A stretch of DNA of 64,000 nucleotides from Tepidiforma thermophila (GTDB lineage: Bacteria; Chloroflexota; Dehalococcoidia; Tepidiformales; Tepidiformaceae), in contig NZ_PDJQ01000001.1 in assembly GCF_002563855.1 (NCBI RefSeq), positions 1,116,001-1,180,000 on the forward strand. Reading direction: 5' to 3'. The notes beneath the pieces are model-generated. The model saw nothing but the letters and a program-made list of their open reading frames with translations, did not search any database and was not told the origin of the DNA. The first letter of the stretch is position 1; every line of letters begins with the position of its first letter. Below, one piece after another: positions 35,099-42,963 of this stretch. The translations under genes were made by a program, and so were the position numbers.

Positions 35099-35827
35099 AT
35101 GCCCGGCAACATGTGGGACGACGCTGAAGAGCCCGGGGACCTCGACCTCCGCATCCTCCGCGTCGGCGCCCTCCCCGTCGAATCCGCACCCGGCGCCCTC
35201 CGCATCCGCCTCGAAACCACCCGCGGCCCCATCGAGGGCATCCTCCACCCCGTCGAAGGCGGCACCTCCGCAGTCATCTGTGTCGGCGGCGCCATGGGCG
35301 GCGTCGATGGCCCCGCGGACGGCCTGTACGCCCGCCTCCCTGTCCTCCTCGCCGATGCCCGCGTCACCGTTTTCCGCGTCGACTACCGCCAGCCCAACGT
35401 CTTCGAAGAATGCGTCCTCGACGTCCTCGCCGGCTGCTCCTTCCTCCGCGGCATCGGCGCCGAAGAACTCGCCCTCGTCGGCCACAGCTTCGGCGGCGCC
35501 GTCGTCATCAAGGCCGCCGAACTCCACCCCGCCGTCCGGGGCGTCGTCGCCATGTCCCCCCAGCTCTACGGCACCGCCGATGTCGAAACCCTCGGCCGGC
35601 CGCTTCTCCTCATCCACGGCATGTCCGATACCGTCCTCAGCCACGAGGCCAGCGAAGACATCTACCGCCGCGCCCGCGAACCGAAGCGCATCGCCCTCTT
35701 CGCCGAAGCCGGCCATTCGCTCATCCAGGCCCGCGATGCCATCGACCGCCTCCTCGCCGAGTGGCTCCCGCCTGCCCTCGCCGGCGCACCCCTTCCCGGC
35801 GGCCGCGAAGAACACGATATCCTCTAG
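35099..35827 (+). CDS. Alpha/beta hydrolase
   Basis: A 242-residue cytoplasmic hydrolase. The nucleophile elbow is GHSFGG (about residues 128-133), AMGGVDGPADG fits the oxyanion region, and LLLIHGMSDTVL with the later GHSLIQ provide the acid and His of the triad. It resembles small dienelactone-hydrolase or prolyl-oligopeptidase-like esterases. The substrate is unknown. It is followed 36 bases later by the epoxide-hydrolase-like gene, so the two may be co-expressed. Confidence 0.85.
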   Translation: MPGNMWDDAEEPGDLDLRILRVGALPVESAPGALRIRLETTRGPIEGILHPVEGGTSAVICVGGAMGGVDGPADGLYARLPVLLADARVTVFRVDYRQPNVFEECVLDVLAGCSFLRGIGAEELALVGHSFGGAVVIKAAELHPAVRGVVAMSPQLYGTADVETLGRPLLLIHGMSDTVLSHEASEDIYRRAREPKRIALFAEAGHSLIQARDAIDRLLAEWLPPALAGAPLPGGREEHDIL

Positions 35828-35863
35828 CGCGACAGCACCCCGTAACCGGAGGAAGCCCCTGCC

Positions 35864-36244
35864 ATGCGTTCGCCTGCCGAGGTCGTCAACGCCTTCATCG
35901 CCGAGTGGCAGCAGCCCCGCCCCGACCCTGCCCGCCTCGCCTCCTACTTCACTGAAGACGCCGTCTACCACAACATCCCCGCCCAGCCAGTGAAAGGCCC
36001 GGAGGCGATCGCCGCCGTGTTCCAGGGCTTCCTCGCACAGGTCGAATCCCGCGGCTGGGAAGTCCTCCGCCAGGTCGCCGATGGCAACTTCGTGATGAAC
36101 GAGCGCATCGACCGCTTCGCCGCCGGCGACCGTCTCATCGAACTCCCCGTCGCCGGCGCCTTCGAAGTGCGCGGCGAGCGGATCTGCGCCTGGCGCGACT
36201 ACTTCGACATGAACACCTGGCTCAAGGCCCTCTCCGGCAGCTAA
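35864..36244 (+). CDS. Limonene-1,2-epoxide hydrolase family protein
   Basis: A 126-residue SnoaL-fold protein, a little shorter than limonene epoxide hydrolase. All five active-site residues of that enzyme appear to be kept: Tyr35 and Asn37 in VYHNIP, Arg81 and Asp83 in NERIDRF, and Asp112 in WRDYFD. That favours real epoxide hydrolysis over a binding role; the natural epoxide is unknown. GGAGGA lies 11 bases before the ATG. It ends 10 bases from the convergent gene. Confidence 0.88.
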   Translation: MRSPAEVVNAFIAEWQQPRPDPARLASYFTEDAVYHNIPAQPVKGPEAIAAVFQGFLAQVESRGWEVLRQVADGNFVMNERIDRFAAGDRLIELPVAGAFEVRGERICAWRDYFDMNTWLKALSGS

Positions 36245-36254
36245 CCGGCCCCCA

Positions 36255-36989
36255 TTACGGCTCCGTCACCACCCGCATCGGGCTCCATCGCCCGATGACC
36301 CCCTGCCCGTGGCAGCTCACCGACCGCCCATCCTCGATGTCGATCTCCGACATCAGCCCGAGCGCAGCCGTAAACCCCGTAATCCGGTCCGGCACGTGCT
36401 CGTACCGGTCGACCACCCTGCCGTCGGCCTCGAATTCGACCGTGTTCGCCCCCTGGTCGTAGGTGATCCGGTAGGCGTGCACCTGCCCCTGCGCCGTCGG
36501 CAGGTCGTGCAGCTCGTGGAAGATACAGAACGCCCGCGCCTCCCCCGTTTCCGGCAGCCGCGCACCCGGGAACGGCAGCCGCCCGTACACCGTCGCCACC
36601 GTGTCGCCCCCGGTGAAAAAGTCGAACGCCCACCCCGTCTCCAGGTCGAGCAGGTTCCACGAGACGTACCCGTCGTACAGGTCACCCGGCCGGGTGCCCA
36701 CCGTCCGCGCCGCCACCTGGATTTCGAAGGTAATCCGCCCGCCCTCCGGCACGGCGAACCGCTCCTTCGAAAAGTACATGTGCTTGGCGTTGTCCAGGAT
36801 CTGCACCCGGTCGTGCTTCCGCGTGTACGGCACCGCCGCAACCTGCAGCCACCCGTTCCGCACCAGCACCACCGCGTTCGGCTCCCGGTACTCCCACCGC
36901 GAACCATCCGGCAGCAGGAACGACCCGATCGCCCACGCCGAATCCGGCTCGAAAATCCGGTGGAAGTTCCCCACAATCCGTTCGCCCAT
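36255..36989 (-). CDS. Uncharacterised protein, DUF6081-like
   Basis: A 244-residue soluble protein with no signal peptide or membrane helix. Beta-rich composition with many aromatic residues (WEYREPNAVVLVRNGWLQV, DLYDGYVSWNLLDLETGWA, ATVYGRLPFPGARLP) suggests a concanavalin/LamG-like sandwich that might bind a glycan or lipid-like ligand. I recall similar proteins in actinobacteria under DUF6081, but this needs confirmation. It lies 33 bases downstream of pheT on the same strand. Confidence 0.65.
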   Translation of the reverse strand: MGERIVGNFHRIFEPDSAWAIGSFLLPDGSRWEYREPNAVVLVRNGWLQVAAVPYTRKHDRVQILDNAKHMYFSKERFAVPEGGRITFEIQVAARTVGTRPGDLYDGYVSWNLLDLETGWAFDFFTGGDTVATVYGRLPFPGARLPETGEARAFCIFHELHDLPTAQGQVHAYRITYDQGANTVEFEADGRVVDRYEHVPDRITGFTAALGLMSEIDIEDGRSVSCHGQGVIGRWSPMRVVTEP

Positions 36990-37022
36990 CCCTCTCTCCT
37001 GTCGGGGCGTTTCGCCCTGGCC

Positions 37023-39440
37023 TTAGCCGCGCAGCGTGGCGCCGAACTCCCGGCCCAGCCGCGCCAGCAGCCCCTGGCCCACCTTGAGCGCCTCGTCGTC
37101 CGTCAGCGTCCGGTCATCGGCCCGCAGCCAGAGCCGCAGCGCCAGCGACTTCTTCCCCTCCGGCACCCCGGGCCCGCGGTACTCGTCGAACAGCTCCGCC
37201 CGCACCTGCACCCCCTGGCTCCGGTGCGACCGGACCAGCTCCAGCACCGCGCCCGCCGGCACCGCGGCATCGACCACCACCGCAAGGTCAAGCCTCACCG
37301 CCGGGTACCGCGAAAGCGCCTGGTAGGGCGGGCGCTCCGGCAGGTGCCGGACCAGGTCCTCCACCCACACCTCGAACAGGTACACCGCCTCGTCGATATC
37401 GAACGCCGCCGCTGTCTCCGGGTGCACCTGCCCCACGATGCCTGCCATCTCGCTCCCGACCCCGAACTTCGCCGTGTGCCCCGGCAGCAGCCCGTGCTCC
37501 TCCGCGGGGACGAACGTGCCCCGCACGCCGAGCGCACCGAGCATCGCTTCCACCGCACCCTTCGCATCGAAAAAGTCCAGCGCCTCGCCGCCGCCCACGC
37601 GCCAGCGCCCTTCCCGCGGCCCGCCCAGCACCGCGCACAGCACCGGCCGCTCAATCGGCAGGTCGCCCTCCACCGGCAGGTACTCGAAGCCAATCTCGAA
37701 CAGCCGCAGCGGGCCCTCCGCCTGCCGCCGGTTCGCCGCAAACGATTCCAGCACCGAGCTCCGCAGGCTCGTGCGGAGGTAGGCATGCTGCGCCGCCACC
37801 GGGTTCACCACCCCCAGCGGGTTCCGCCGCACCGTGTCCATGGGGTCGGTCACCAGCGCCAGCTTCTCCCGCGTCGTCAGGGTGTAATTGATGACCTCCT
37901 GGTATCCCAGCGCCACCGCAAGGTCCCGCAGCCGCTCCCGCAGCGCCATCACCGGGTTCTCCTCCGGCGGCGGCAGCGTCCCCCGCAGCATCGTCGTCGG
38001 CAGCCGGTCGTACCCGTAAATCCGGCCGACCTCCTCCACCAGGTCGTCCGGGATCTCCACGTCCGGCCGCCACGGCGGAACCTGCACGCTGTACTTCGCC
38101 GGCGGCACGTGGTGGACCAGGAACCCGAGGTCGCCCAGGATCCGCCGCACGTCCTCCACCGGCACCTCAATCCCCAGCACCTGCGCTATCCGCGCCGCCT
38201 CCAGCAGGATCGTCCGCGGCGGCTCCTTGCTCGGGTACACGTCCACGATTCCCCGCGCAATCCTGCCACCGCACACCGTCTCGAACAGGTGCAGCGCCCG
38301 CTGCTGGGCGTACATCGCCATCTCCGGCCCGAGCCCCTTCTCGAACCGCAGCGAGGCCTCCGTTCGGAGCTTCAGCAGCGTCGACGTCCGCCGGATCGAC
38401 CCCGCCCGGAAGTTCGCGACCTCCAGCAGCACCCGCGTCGTCCCCTCGTTCACCTCGCTGTTGCCCCCGCCCATCACCCCCGCCACGCCCACCGGGCCCT
38501 CGCCGTCGCAAATCAGCAGCATCTCACTGTCGAACTCCCGCTCCACCCCGTCGAGCGTCACCAGCCGCTCGCCCGGCCGTGCCCGCCGCGCCACAATCCG
38601 CTTCCCCCGCACGAGGTCGTAGTCGAACGCATGGAGCGGCTGCCCCGTCTCCAGCATGACATAATTCGTGATATCGACCACGTTGTTGATTGGCCGCATC
38701 CCGGCCTTCCGCAGCCGCTCCTGCATCCACGCCGGCGACGGCCCGATCTCGATACCCTCGATCACCGATGCCGTGAACCGCCGGCACAGGTCCGGCGCCT
38801 CAATCGCCACCGATACCAGCTCGCTGACGTCCGGGCCGCTCTCGCTGTACCGCCGGTCCGGCTCCCCCAGCACGCCGCCCGTCAGGGCCGCCACCTCCCG
38901 CGCGAACCCCACCATCCCCAGCAGGTCTGCCCGGTTCGCCCACGTCGAAACCTCCAGGATCACGTCGCCCAGCACATCCGCCAGCGGAACCCCGACCGGC
39001 GTCCCTTCCGGCAGCACGAGAATCCCCTCGTGCTCGTCGCTCAGCCCCAGCTCCTTCTCGCTCAGCACCATGCCCGCCGATTCCACCCCGCGGATCGGCC
39101 GCAGCTTGAGCGTCGTGGGCTCGCCGGTGTGCCCGTCAATCAGCCGCGCCCCTTCGCTCGCGAACGCCACCGTCTGGCCCACTGCAAGGTTTGGCGCCCC
39201 GCATACCACCTGCACCGTCTCCTGCCCCGTATCCACCGTCGCCAGCCGCAGCCGGTCCGCGTTCGGGTGCGGCTCCACCGCCACCACCTTCGCCACCCGC
39301 ACCAGCGCCGGGTCCCACGTCTCGCCGATGACCCTCCACCCCTCCACCTCCGCCACCGCGTCCGTAATCCGTCGCGCCAGCTCCTCGATCGGCAGGCGGA
39401 CGTCCACGTACTCCCGCAGCCAGCTCAGCGAAACCTTCAT
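37023..39440 (-). CDS. pheT: Phenylalanyl-tRNA synthetase beta subunit
   Basis: An 805-residue subunit of the (alpha-beta)2 enzyme. In order: N-terminal domain, tRNA-binding OB fold (about residues 40-150, RVAKVVAVEPHPNADRLRLA), B3/B4 editing domain (about 215-380), B5 domain (about 405-475), core and C-terminal ferredoxin-fold anticodon-binding domain (about 710-803, YPAVRLDLAVVVD to DDRTLTDDEAL). It charges tRNA-Phe and edits Tyr-tRNA-Phe. Starts 16 bases after pheS. Confidence 0.97.
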   Translation of the reverse strand: MKVSLSWLREYVDVRLPIEELARRITDAVAEVEGWRVIGETWDPALVRVAKVVAVEPHPNADRLRLATVDTGQETVQVVCGAPNLAVGQTVAFASEGARLIDGHTGEPTTLKLRPIRGVESAGMVLSEKELGLSDEHEGILVLPEGTPVGVPLADVLGDVILEVSTWANRADLLGMVGFAREVAALTGGVLGEPDRRYSESGPDVSELVSVAIEAPDLCRRFTASVIEGIEIGPSPAWMQERLRKAGMRPINNVVDITNYVMLETGQPLHAFDYDLVRGKRIVARRARPGERLVTLDGVEREFDSEMLLICDGEGPVGVAGVMGGGNSEVNEGTTRVLLEVANFRAGSIRRTSTLLKLRTEASLRFEKGLGPEMAMYAQQRALHLFETVCGGRIARGIVDVYPSKEPPRTILLEAARIAQVLGIEVPVEDVRRILGDLGFLVHHVPPAKYSVQVPPWRPDVEIPDDLVEEVGRIYGYDRLPTTMLRGTLPPPEENPVMALRERLRDLAVALGYQEVINYTLTTREKLALVTDPMDTVRRNPLGVVNPVAAQHAYLRTSLRSSVLESFAANRRQAEGPLRLFEIGFEYLPVEGDLPIERPVLCAVLGGPREGRWRVGGGEALDFFDAKGAVEAMLGALGVRGTFVPAEEHGLLPGHTAKFGVGSEMAGIVGQVHPETAAAFDIDEAVYLFEVWVEDLVRHLPERPPYQALSRYPAVRLDLAVVVDAAVPAGAVLELVRSHRSQGVQVRAELFDEYRGPGVPEGKKSLALRLWLRADDRTLTDDEALKVGQGLLARLGREFGATLRG

Positions 39441-39456
39441 CTCGTCCTCTCCTCGC

Positions 39457-40515
39457 TCAGAACTGGCTCAGGAACCGCAGGTCATTGCTGTAAAAGTGGC
39501 GGATATCCTCGATCCCCCAGCGCAGCATCGCCACCCGCTCCACGCCGATGCCGAACGCAAAGCCCGTCACCCTCGATGAGTCATAGCCGGCGTTGTCGAT
39601 GATCTCCGGGTGCACCATCCCTGCCCCGAGGATTTCGATCCACCCCGTCCCGTGGCAGGTGTGGCACTGCCGCCCGTCGCCCCGGCAGATGAAGCAGTCG
39701 ATCGCCATCTCCACGCCCGGCTCAACGAACGGGAAGTACGAGTGGTGGAAGATAATCCGCCGGTCCGAGCCGAACATCGCCCGCGCCCACTCATACAGCA
39801 CGCCCTTCAGGTCGCTCATCCGCACCCCTTCGTCCACCGCCAGCCCTTCGATCTGCGTCAGCATCCATTCGTGGGTCGCGTCGGTCGCCTCCTGCCGGTA
39901 GCACTTCCCCGGCACCACCACCCGCACCGGCGGCTGCGGCGTCCGCTCCATCACCCGGATCTGGTTCGGCGTCGTGTGCGTCCGCAGCAGCATCCGCCGC
40001 TTCCCATCGATGAGCGTATTCACCCAGATCGTGTCCCACATGTCCCGCGCCGGGTGGTCCTCCGGGATGCGCGCGGCATCGAAGTTGTACCGGTCCCACT
40101 CCACCTCCGGCCCCTCCGCCACCCGGAACCCCATCGCCTTGAACGCTTCGAGGCAGTCCCGCAGCGTCCGCGTAATTGGGTGGAGCCTCCCCAGCGGCTG
40201 CGGCCGTCCCGGCAGCGTCACATCCAGCGCCCCTTCCCGCGCCAGCCGTTCCAGCTCCGCACGCTTGAGCGCCGCCCGCCGCTCCTCCAGCGCCGCCTCC
40301 AGCCGCCCCTTCAGCGCGTTCACCGCCGCCCCGTAGGCCGCCCGCTCCTCCTGCGGCACCTCCCGGATGCCGCGCAGCAGCACTGTCACCCGTCCGTCCT
40401 GCCGCCCCAGCCACGCCGCCCGCCAGCGCTCCAGCGACGCCTCGTCTCCGGCCGCCGCAAGGCCCGCCAGCGCCTCCTCTTCGAGGCGCGAAAGATTCCC
40501 GGTCTCGGTCGTCAT
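39457..40515 (-). CDS. pheS: Phenylalanyl-tRNA synthetase alpha subunit
   Basis: A 352-residue class II aminoacyl-tRNA synthetase subunit. N-terminal coiled coil (to about residue 90) for tRNA binding; catalytic core with GRPQPLGRLHPITRTL, motif 2 around VVVPGKCYRQEATDATH, GDGRQCHTCHGTGWIEILG and motif 3 GFAFGIGVERVAML. Cysteines in CFICRGDGRQCHTCHGTGW give a zinc-ribbon-like insert. It starts with ATG, with a TATACT box nine bases upstream and GGAAG between, so a leaderless or nearly leaderless transcript is likely. Confidence 0.97.
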   Translation of the reverse strand: MTTETGNLSRLEEEALAGLAAAGDEASLERWRAAWLGRQDGRVTVLLRGIREVPQEERAAYGAAVNALKGRLEAALEERRAALKRAELERLAREGALDVTLPGRPQPLGRLHPITRTLRDCLEAFKAMGFRVAEGPEVEWDRYNFDAARIPEDHPARDMWDTIWVNTLIDGKRRMLLRTHTTPNQIRVMERTPQPPVRVVVPGKCYRQEATDATHEWMLTQIEGLAVDEGVRMSDLKGVLYEWARAMFGSDRRIIFHHSYFPFVEPGVEMAIDCFICRGDGRQCHTCHGTGWIEILGAGMVHPEIIDNAGYDSSRVTGFAFGIGVERVAMLRWGIEDIRHFYSNDLRFLSQF

Positions 40516-40524
40516 GGGCTTCCA

Positions 40525-40530
40525 AGTATA
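40525..40530 (-). promoter_or_regulatory. -10 box TATACT of the pheST operon
   Basis: On the minus strand TATACT ends nine bases before the pheS ATG. The same 67-base intergenic region holds the oppositely directed TACACT at 40571, so two near-leaderless promoters lie back to back. Confidence 0.6.
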
Positions 40531-40570
40531 GGCGCACCCGTCCTTACCGTCCGTGGCCCCTCACCCCGCC

Positions 40571-40576
40571 TACACT
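40571..40576 (+). promoter_or_regulatory. -10 box TACACT, leaderless start of the NHL/thioredoxin gene
   Basis: TACACT ends six bases before the GTG at 40583; the intervening CGCAGG is too short to act as a leader. Confidence 0.6.
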
Positions 40577-40582
40577 CGCAGG

Positions 40583-42631
40583 GTGCAACGGCCCGCCCGC
40601 CCAACCCGTATCATCACCATATGCCTCGCACTCGCCGCGGCGCTCGCCGCCATCATCGCCGTCGCCTGCTCACGCGGGTCCGAACGCTCTGCCCCCGCAG
40701 GATACGCTGACGTGTCCTCCCAGCCCGAGCGCAAATCCTGGGCCGGCACCGAACCGGCTCCCCCCTTCCCGCCCGGCCTCACCTGGTTCAACGTCCAGCG
40801 CCCACTCTCCCTCGAAGACCTCCGCGGCCGCATTGTCCTCCTCGACTTCTGGACCGCCGGCTGCATCAACTGCCAGCACATCGTCCCCGACCTCAAACGG
40901 CTCGAAGCCGAGTTCGGCGACCGCCTCGTCGTCATTGGCGTCCACTCCGGCAAGTACGCCGAGGAGCACGAGGACGACACCATCCGCGAAGCGATCCGCC
41001 GCCTCGGCATCGCCCACCCCGTCATCAACGACGCCGACTTCCGCGTCTGGACCACCTACGGCGCTCGCGCCTGGCCTACCCTTGTGCTCATCGACCCGGC
41101 CGGCAACCTCGTCGGCTACCACGAAGGCGAAGGCGTTTACCCGCTCTTCCAGCCCATCCTCGCCTCGCTCGTGGCCGAATTCGCCGGGCGCGGCCTCCTC
41201 CGCACCGGGCCGCTCCCGCTCGTCCCCGGTGCACCGCCGGCCACGGCCACCCTCGGCTACCCCTCCGCCGTCGCGGTCTCCGCCGCCGCCGACCGCCTCT
41301 ACATCGCCGACGCTGGCAACCATCGAATCATCGAAGCCGCCAGCTCCGGTGAGGTCCTCCGCGTCTTCGGCACCGGCCAGCCCGGCTTCGCCGACGGCGC
41401 CCCTGCCGAGGCTGCCTTCCGCGACCCCCAGGGGCTCGCCCTCTCCGCCGATGGCCGCACACTCTACGTGGCCGATACCCGCAACCACGCCGTCCGCGCC
41501 ATCGACCTCGCCTCCGGCGAAACCCGCACCATCGCCGGCACCGGCCGCCAGCTCACCCGCCTTCCCCGCGGCCCCGAGCCCGCCCGCGAGGTGGACCTTG
41601 CCTCCCCCTGGGGCCTCGTCCAGGTCGGAAGCCGGCTCTTCATCACCATGGCCGGTGTCCACCAGGTCTGGGTGCTCGACCTCGCCGCCGGCACCATCGA
41701 CGTCTTCGCCGGCACCTCCCGCGAAGGCCTCGACGACGGCCCCCGCCGGGAGATGGCCACCCTCGCACAGCCCTCCGGTATCACCGCCGATAGCGCCCGG
41801 CTGTACTGGGTCGACCCCGAAGCCTCTGCCGTCCGTACCGTCCCCATCGATGGCGACGGCGAGGTCCGCACCCTCGTCGGGACCGGCCTTTTCGACTACG
41901 GCGACCGCGACGGCACCGGCCGCCAGGGCCAGCTCCAGCACCCCCAGGGCATCGCCTTTGCCGACGGCGTCCTCTACATCGCCGACACCTACAACCACCG
42001 CATCCGCGTGCTCGACCCGGCCACCCGCCAGCTCGGCACCGCCGCCGGCTCCGACCGCGGCTGGTCCGACGGCGCCGCCGGCCAGGCCCGCTTCGCCGAG
42101 CCCGCCGGCCTCGCCTGGGATGGCCGCCTCCTCTACATCGCCGACTCAGCCAACCACCTCGTCCGCACCTTCGACCCGGCGGCCGGCACCGTCAGCACCC
42201 TCGCCCTCTCGAACATCGAACTCCTCCGCCCGCCGGCCGCCGGCCCCCTCGAAACGCGCGACCTCCCGGCCCAAACCGTCGCGCCCGGCGCCGCCAACCT
42301 GCGCATCGAAGTCGCCGCCCCGCCCGGCTACCACCTCAACGCCCTCGCTCCATCCGCCCTCGAGCTCGCCTCCAGTAACCCTGCCGTCATCGAGCCCGGC
42401 GAACACCGGCTCGAATGGCGCACCGACGACCCGTCCGTCAGCTTCCCCGTCCCGGTCATTCTCGCTCCCGGCAGCGCGGTCCTCACGGCTACCGTCTCCG
42501 CCTACTACTGCCGCGAGGGCCAGGAGGCGCTCTGTTTCGTCGCCCGGGTGGCCTACCGCGTCCCCATCGAGGTCGTCCCCGGCGCGCCCGTCGCCGAACC
42601 CCGCCTCCAGCTCGGCCTGCCCGAGCGCTGA
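40583..42631 (+). CDS. Thioredoxin-like NHL-repeat lipoprotein (NHLRC2-like)
   Basis: A 682-residue exported protein. A signal peptide ends in AVAC (lipobox, about residue 29). A TlpA/AhpC-like thioredoxin domain follows at about 45-210, with C94-I-N-C97 inside LDFWTAGCINC, as in NHLRC2. A six-bladed NHL beta-propeller covers about 220-560 (repeated LYIADAGNHRI, LYVADTRNHAV, LYIADTYNHRI). The last 110 residues are a beta-rich domain with a cysteine pair in YYCREGQEALC, like DsbD-type domains. It should act outside the membrane as a thiol-disulfide protein; its partner is unknown. GTG start. Confidence 0.88.
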   Translation: MQRPARPTRIITICLALAAALAAIIAVACSRGSERSAPAGYADVSSQPERKSWAGTEPAPPFPPGLTWFNVQRPLSLEDLRGRIVLLDFWTAGCINCQHIVPDLKRLEAEFGDRLVVIGVHSGKYAEEHEDDTIREAIRRLGIAHPVINDADFRVWTTYGARAWPTLVLIDPAGNLVGYHEGEGVYPLFQPILASLVAEFAGRGLLRTGPLPLVPGAPPATATLGYPSAVAVSAAADRLYIADAGNHRIIEAASSGEVLRVFGTGQPGFADGAPAEAAFRDPQGLALSADGRTLYVADTRNHAVRAIDLASGETRTIAGTGRQLTRLPRGPEPAREVDLASPWGLVQVGSRLFITMAGVHQVWVLDLAAGTIDVFAGTSREGLDDGPRREMATLAQPSGITADSARLYWVDPEASAVRTVPIDGDGEVRTLVGTGLFDYGDRDGTGRQGQLQHPQGIAFADGVLYIADTYNHRIRVLDPATRQLGTAAGSDRGWSDGAAGQARFAEPAGLAWDGRLLYIADSANHLVRTFDPAAGTVSTLALSNIELLRPPAAGPLETRDLPAQTVAPGAANLRIEVAAPPGYHLNALAPSALELASSNPAVIEPGEHRLEWRTDDPSVSFPVPVILAPGSAVLTATVSAYYCREGQEALCFVARVAYRVPIEVVPGAPVAEPRLQLGLPER

Positions 42632-42639
42632 CCTTCGCG

Positions 42640-42645
42640 TATCAT
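42640..42645 (+). promoter_or_regulatory. -10 box TATCAT upstream of the Lrp/AsnC-domain gene
   Basis: TATCAT lies 29 bases before the ATG at 42675 and just after the stop of the NHL gene. The resulting short leader contains GGAGGGG, so this gene has a normal ribosome binding site, unlike its neighbours. Confidence 0.45.
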
Positions 42646-42674
42646 CCCCGCATCACTCCTGGAGGGGACCACGC

Positions 42675-42926
42675 ATGGCCGTCCGCGGCTACATCCTCAT
42701 CGAAACCGAAGTCGGCAAAGCCAAGTCCGTCAGCGCCGCCATCCAGAACTTCAGCTACCCCGGCGCCCGCCTCATCAATGTCGATACCGTCACCGGCCCC
42801 TTCGATGTCATCGCCCAGGTCGAAGCCGACGACCTCGACTCCCTCGGCAACGCCATCACCGAGGCCATCCAGAAGGTCAACGGCGTCCAGCGCACCACCA
42901 CCTGCCTCGCTGTCCGCCTCGCCTGA
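42675..42926 (+). CDS. Stand-alone Lrp/AsnC ligand-binding domain protein
   Basis: An 83-residue protein consisting only of the RAM (regulation of amino acid metabolism) domain: YILIETEVGKAKSVSAAI, VDTVTGPFDVIAQVEADD and GVQRTTTCLAV. It lacks the helix-turn-helix of Lrp regulators and cannot bind DNA alone. Such single domains form dimers and octamers and may bind amino acids or modulate full-length Lrp proteins. GGAGGGG eight bases upstream of the ATG is a strong ribosome site. Confidence 0.88.
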   Translation: MAVRGYILIETEVGKAKSVSAAIQNFSYPGARLINVDTVTGPFDVIAQVEADDLDSLGNAITEAIQKVNGVQRTTTCLAVRLA

Positions 42927-42950
42927 CCCGCTCCCCCTTCCCCGCTCCGC

Positions 42951-42956
42951 TACACT
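42951..42956 (+). promoter_or_regulatory. -10 box TACACT in front of moeA
   Basis: TACACT ends seven bases before the moeA ATG. The bases between include GAGG, but too close to serve in a leader started from this box. Confidence 0.5.
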
Positions 42957-42963
42957 GAGGACC

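Noticed and set aside
36990-40582. tRNA gene or tRNA-like attenuator near pheST
   Set aside because: No cloverleaf or Phe-rich leader peptide is seen; the pheS start lies directly behind a -10 box, leaving no room for an attenuator.
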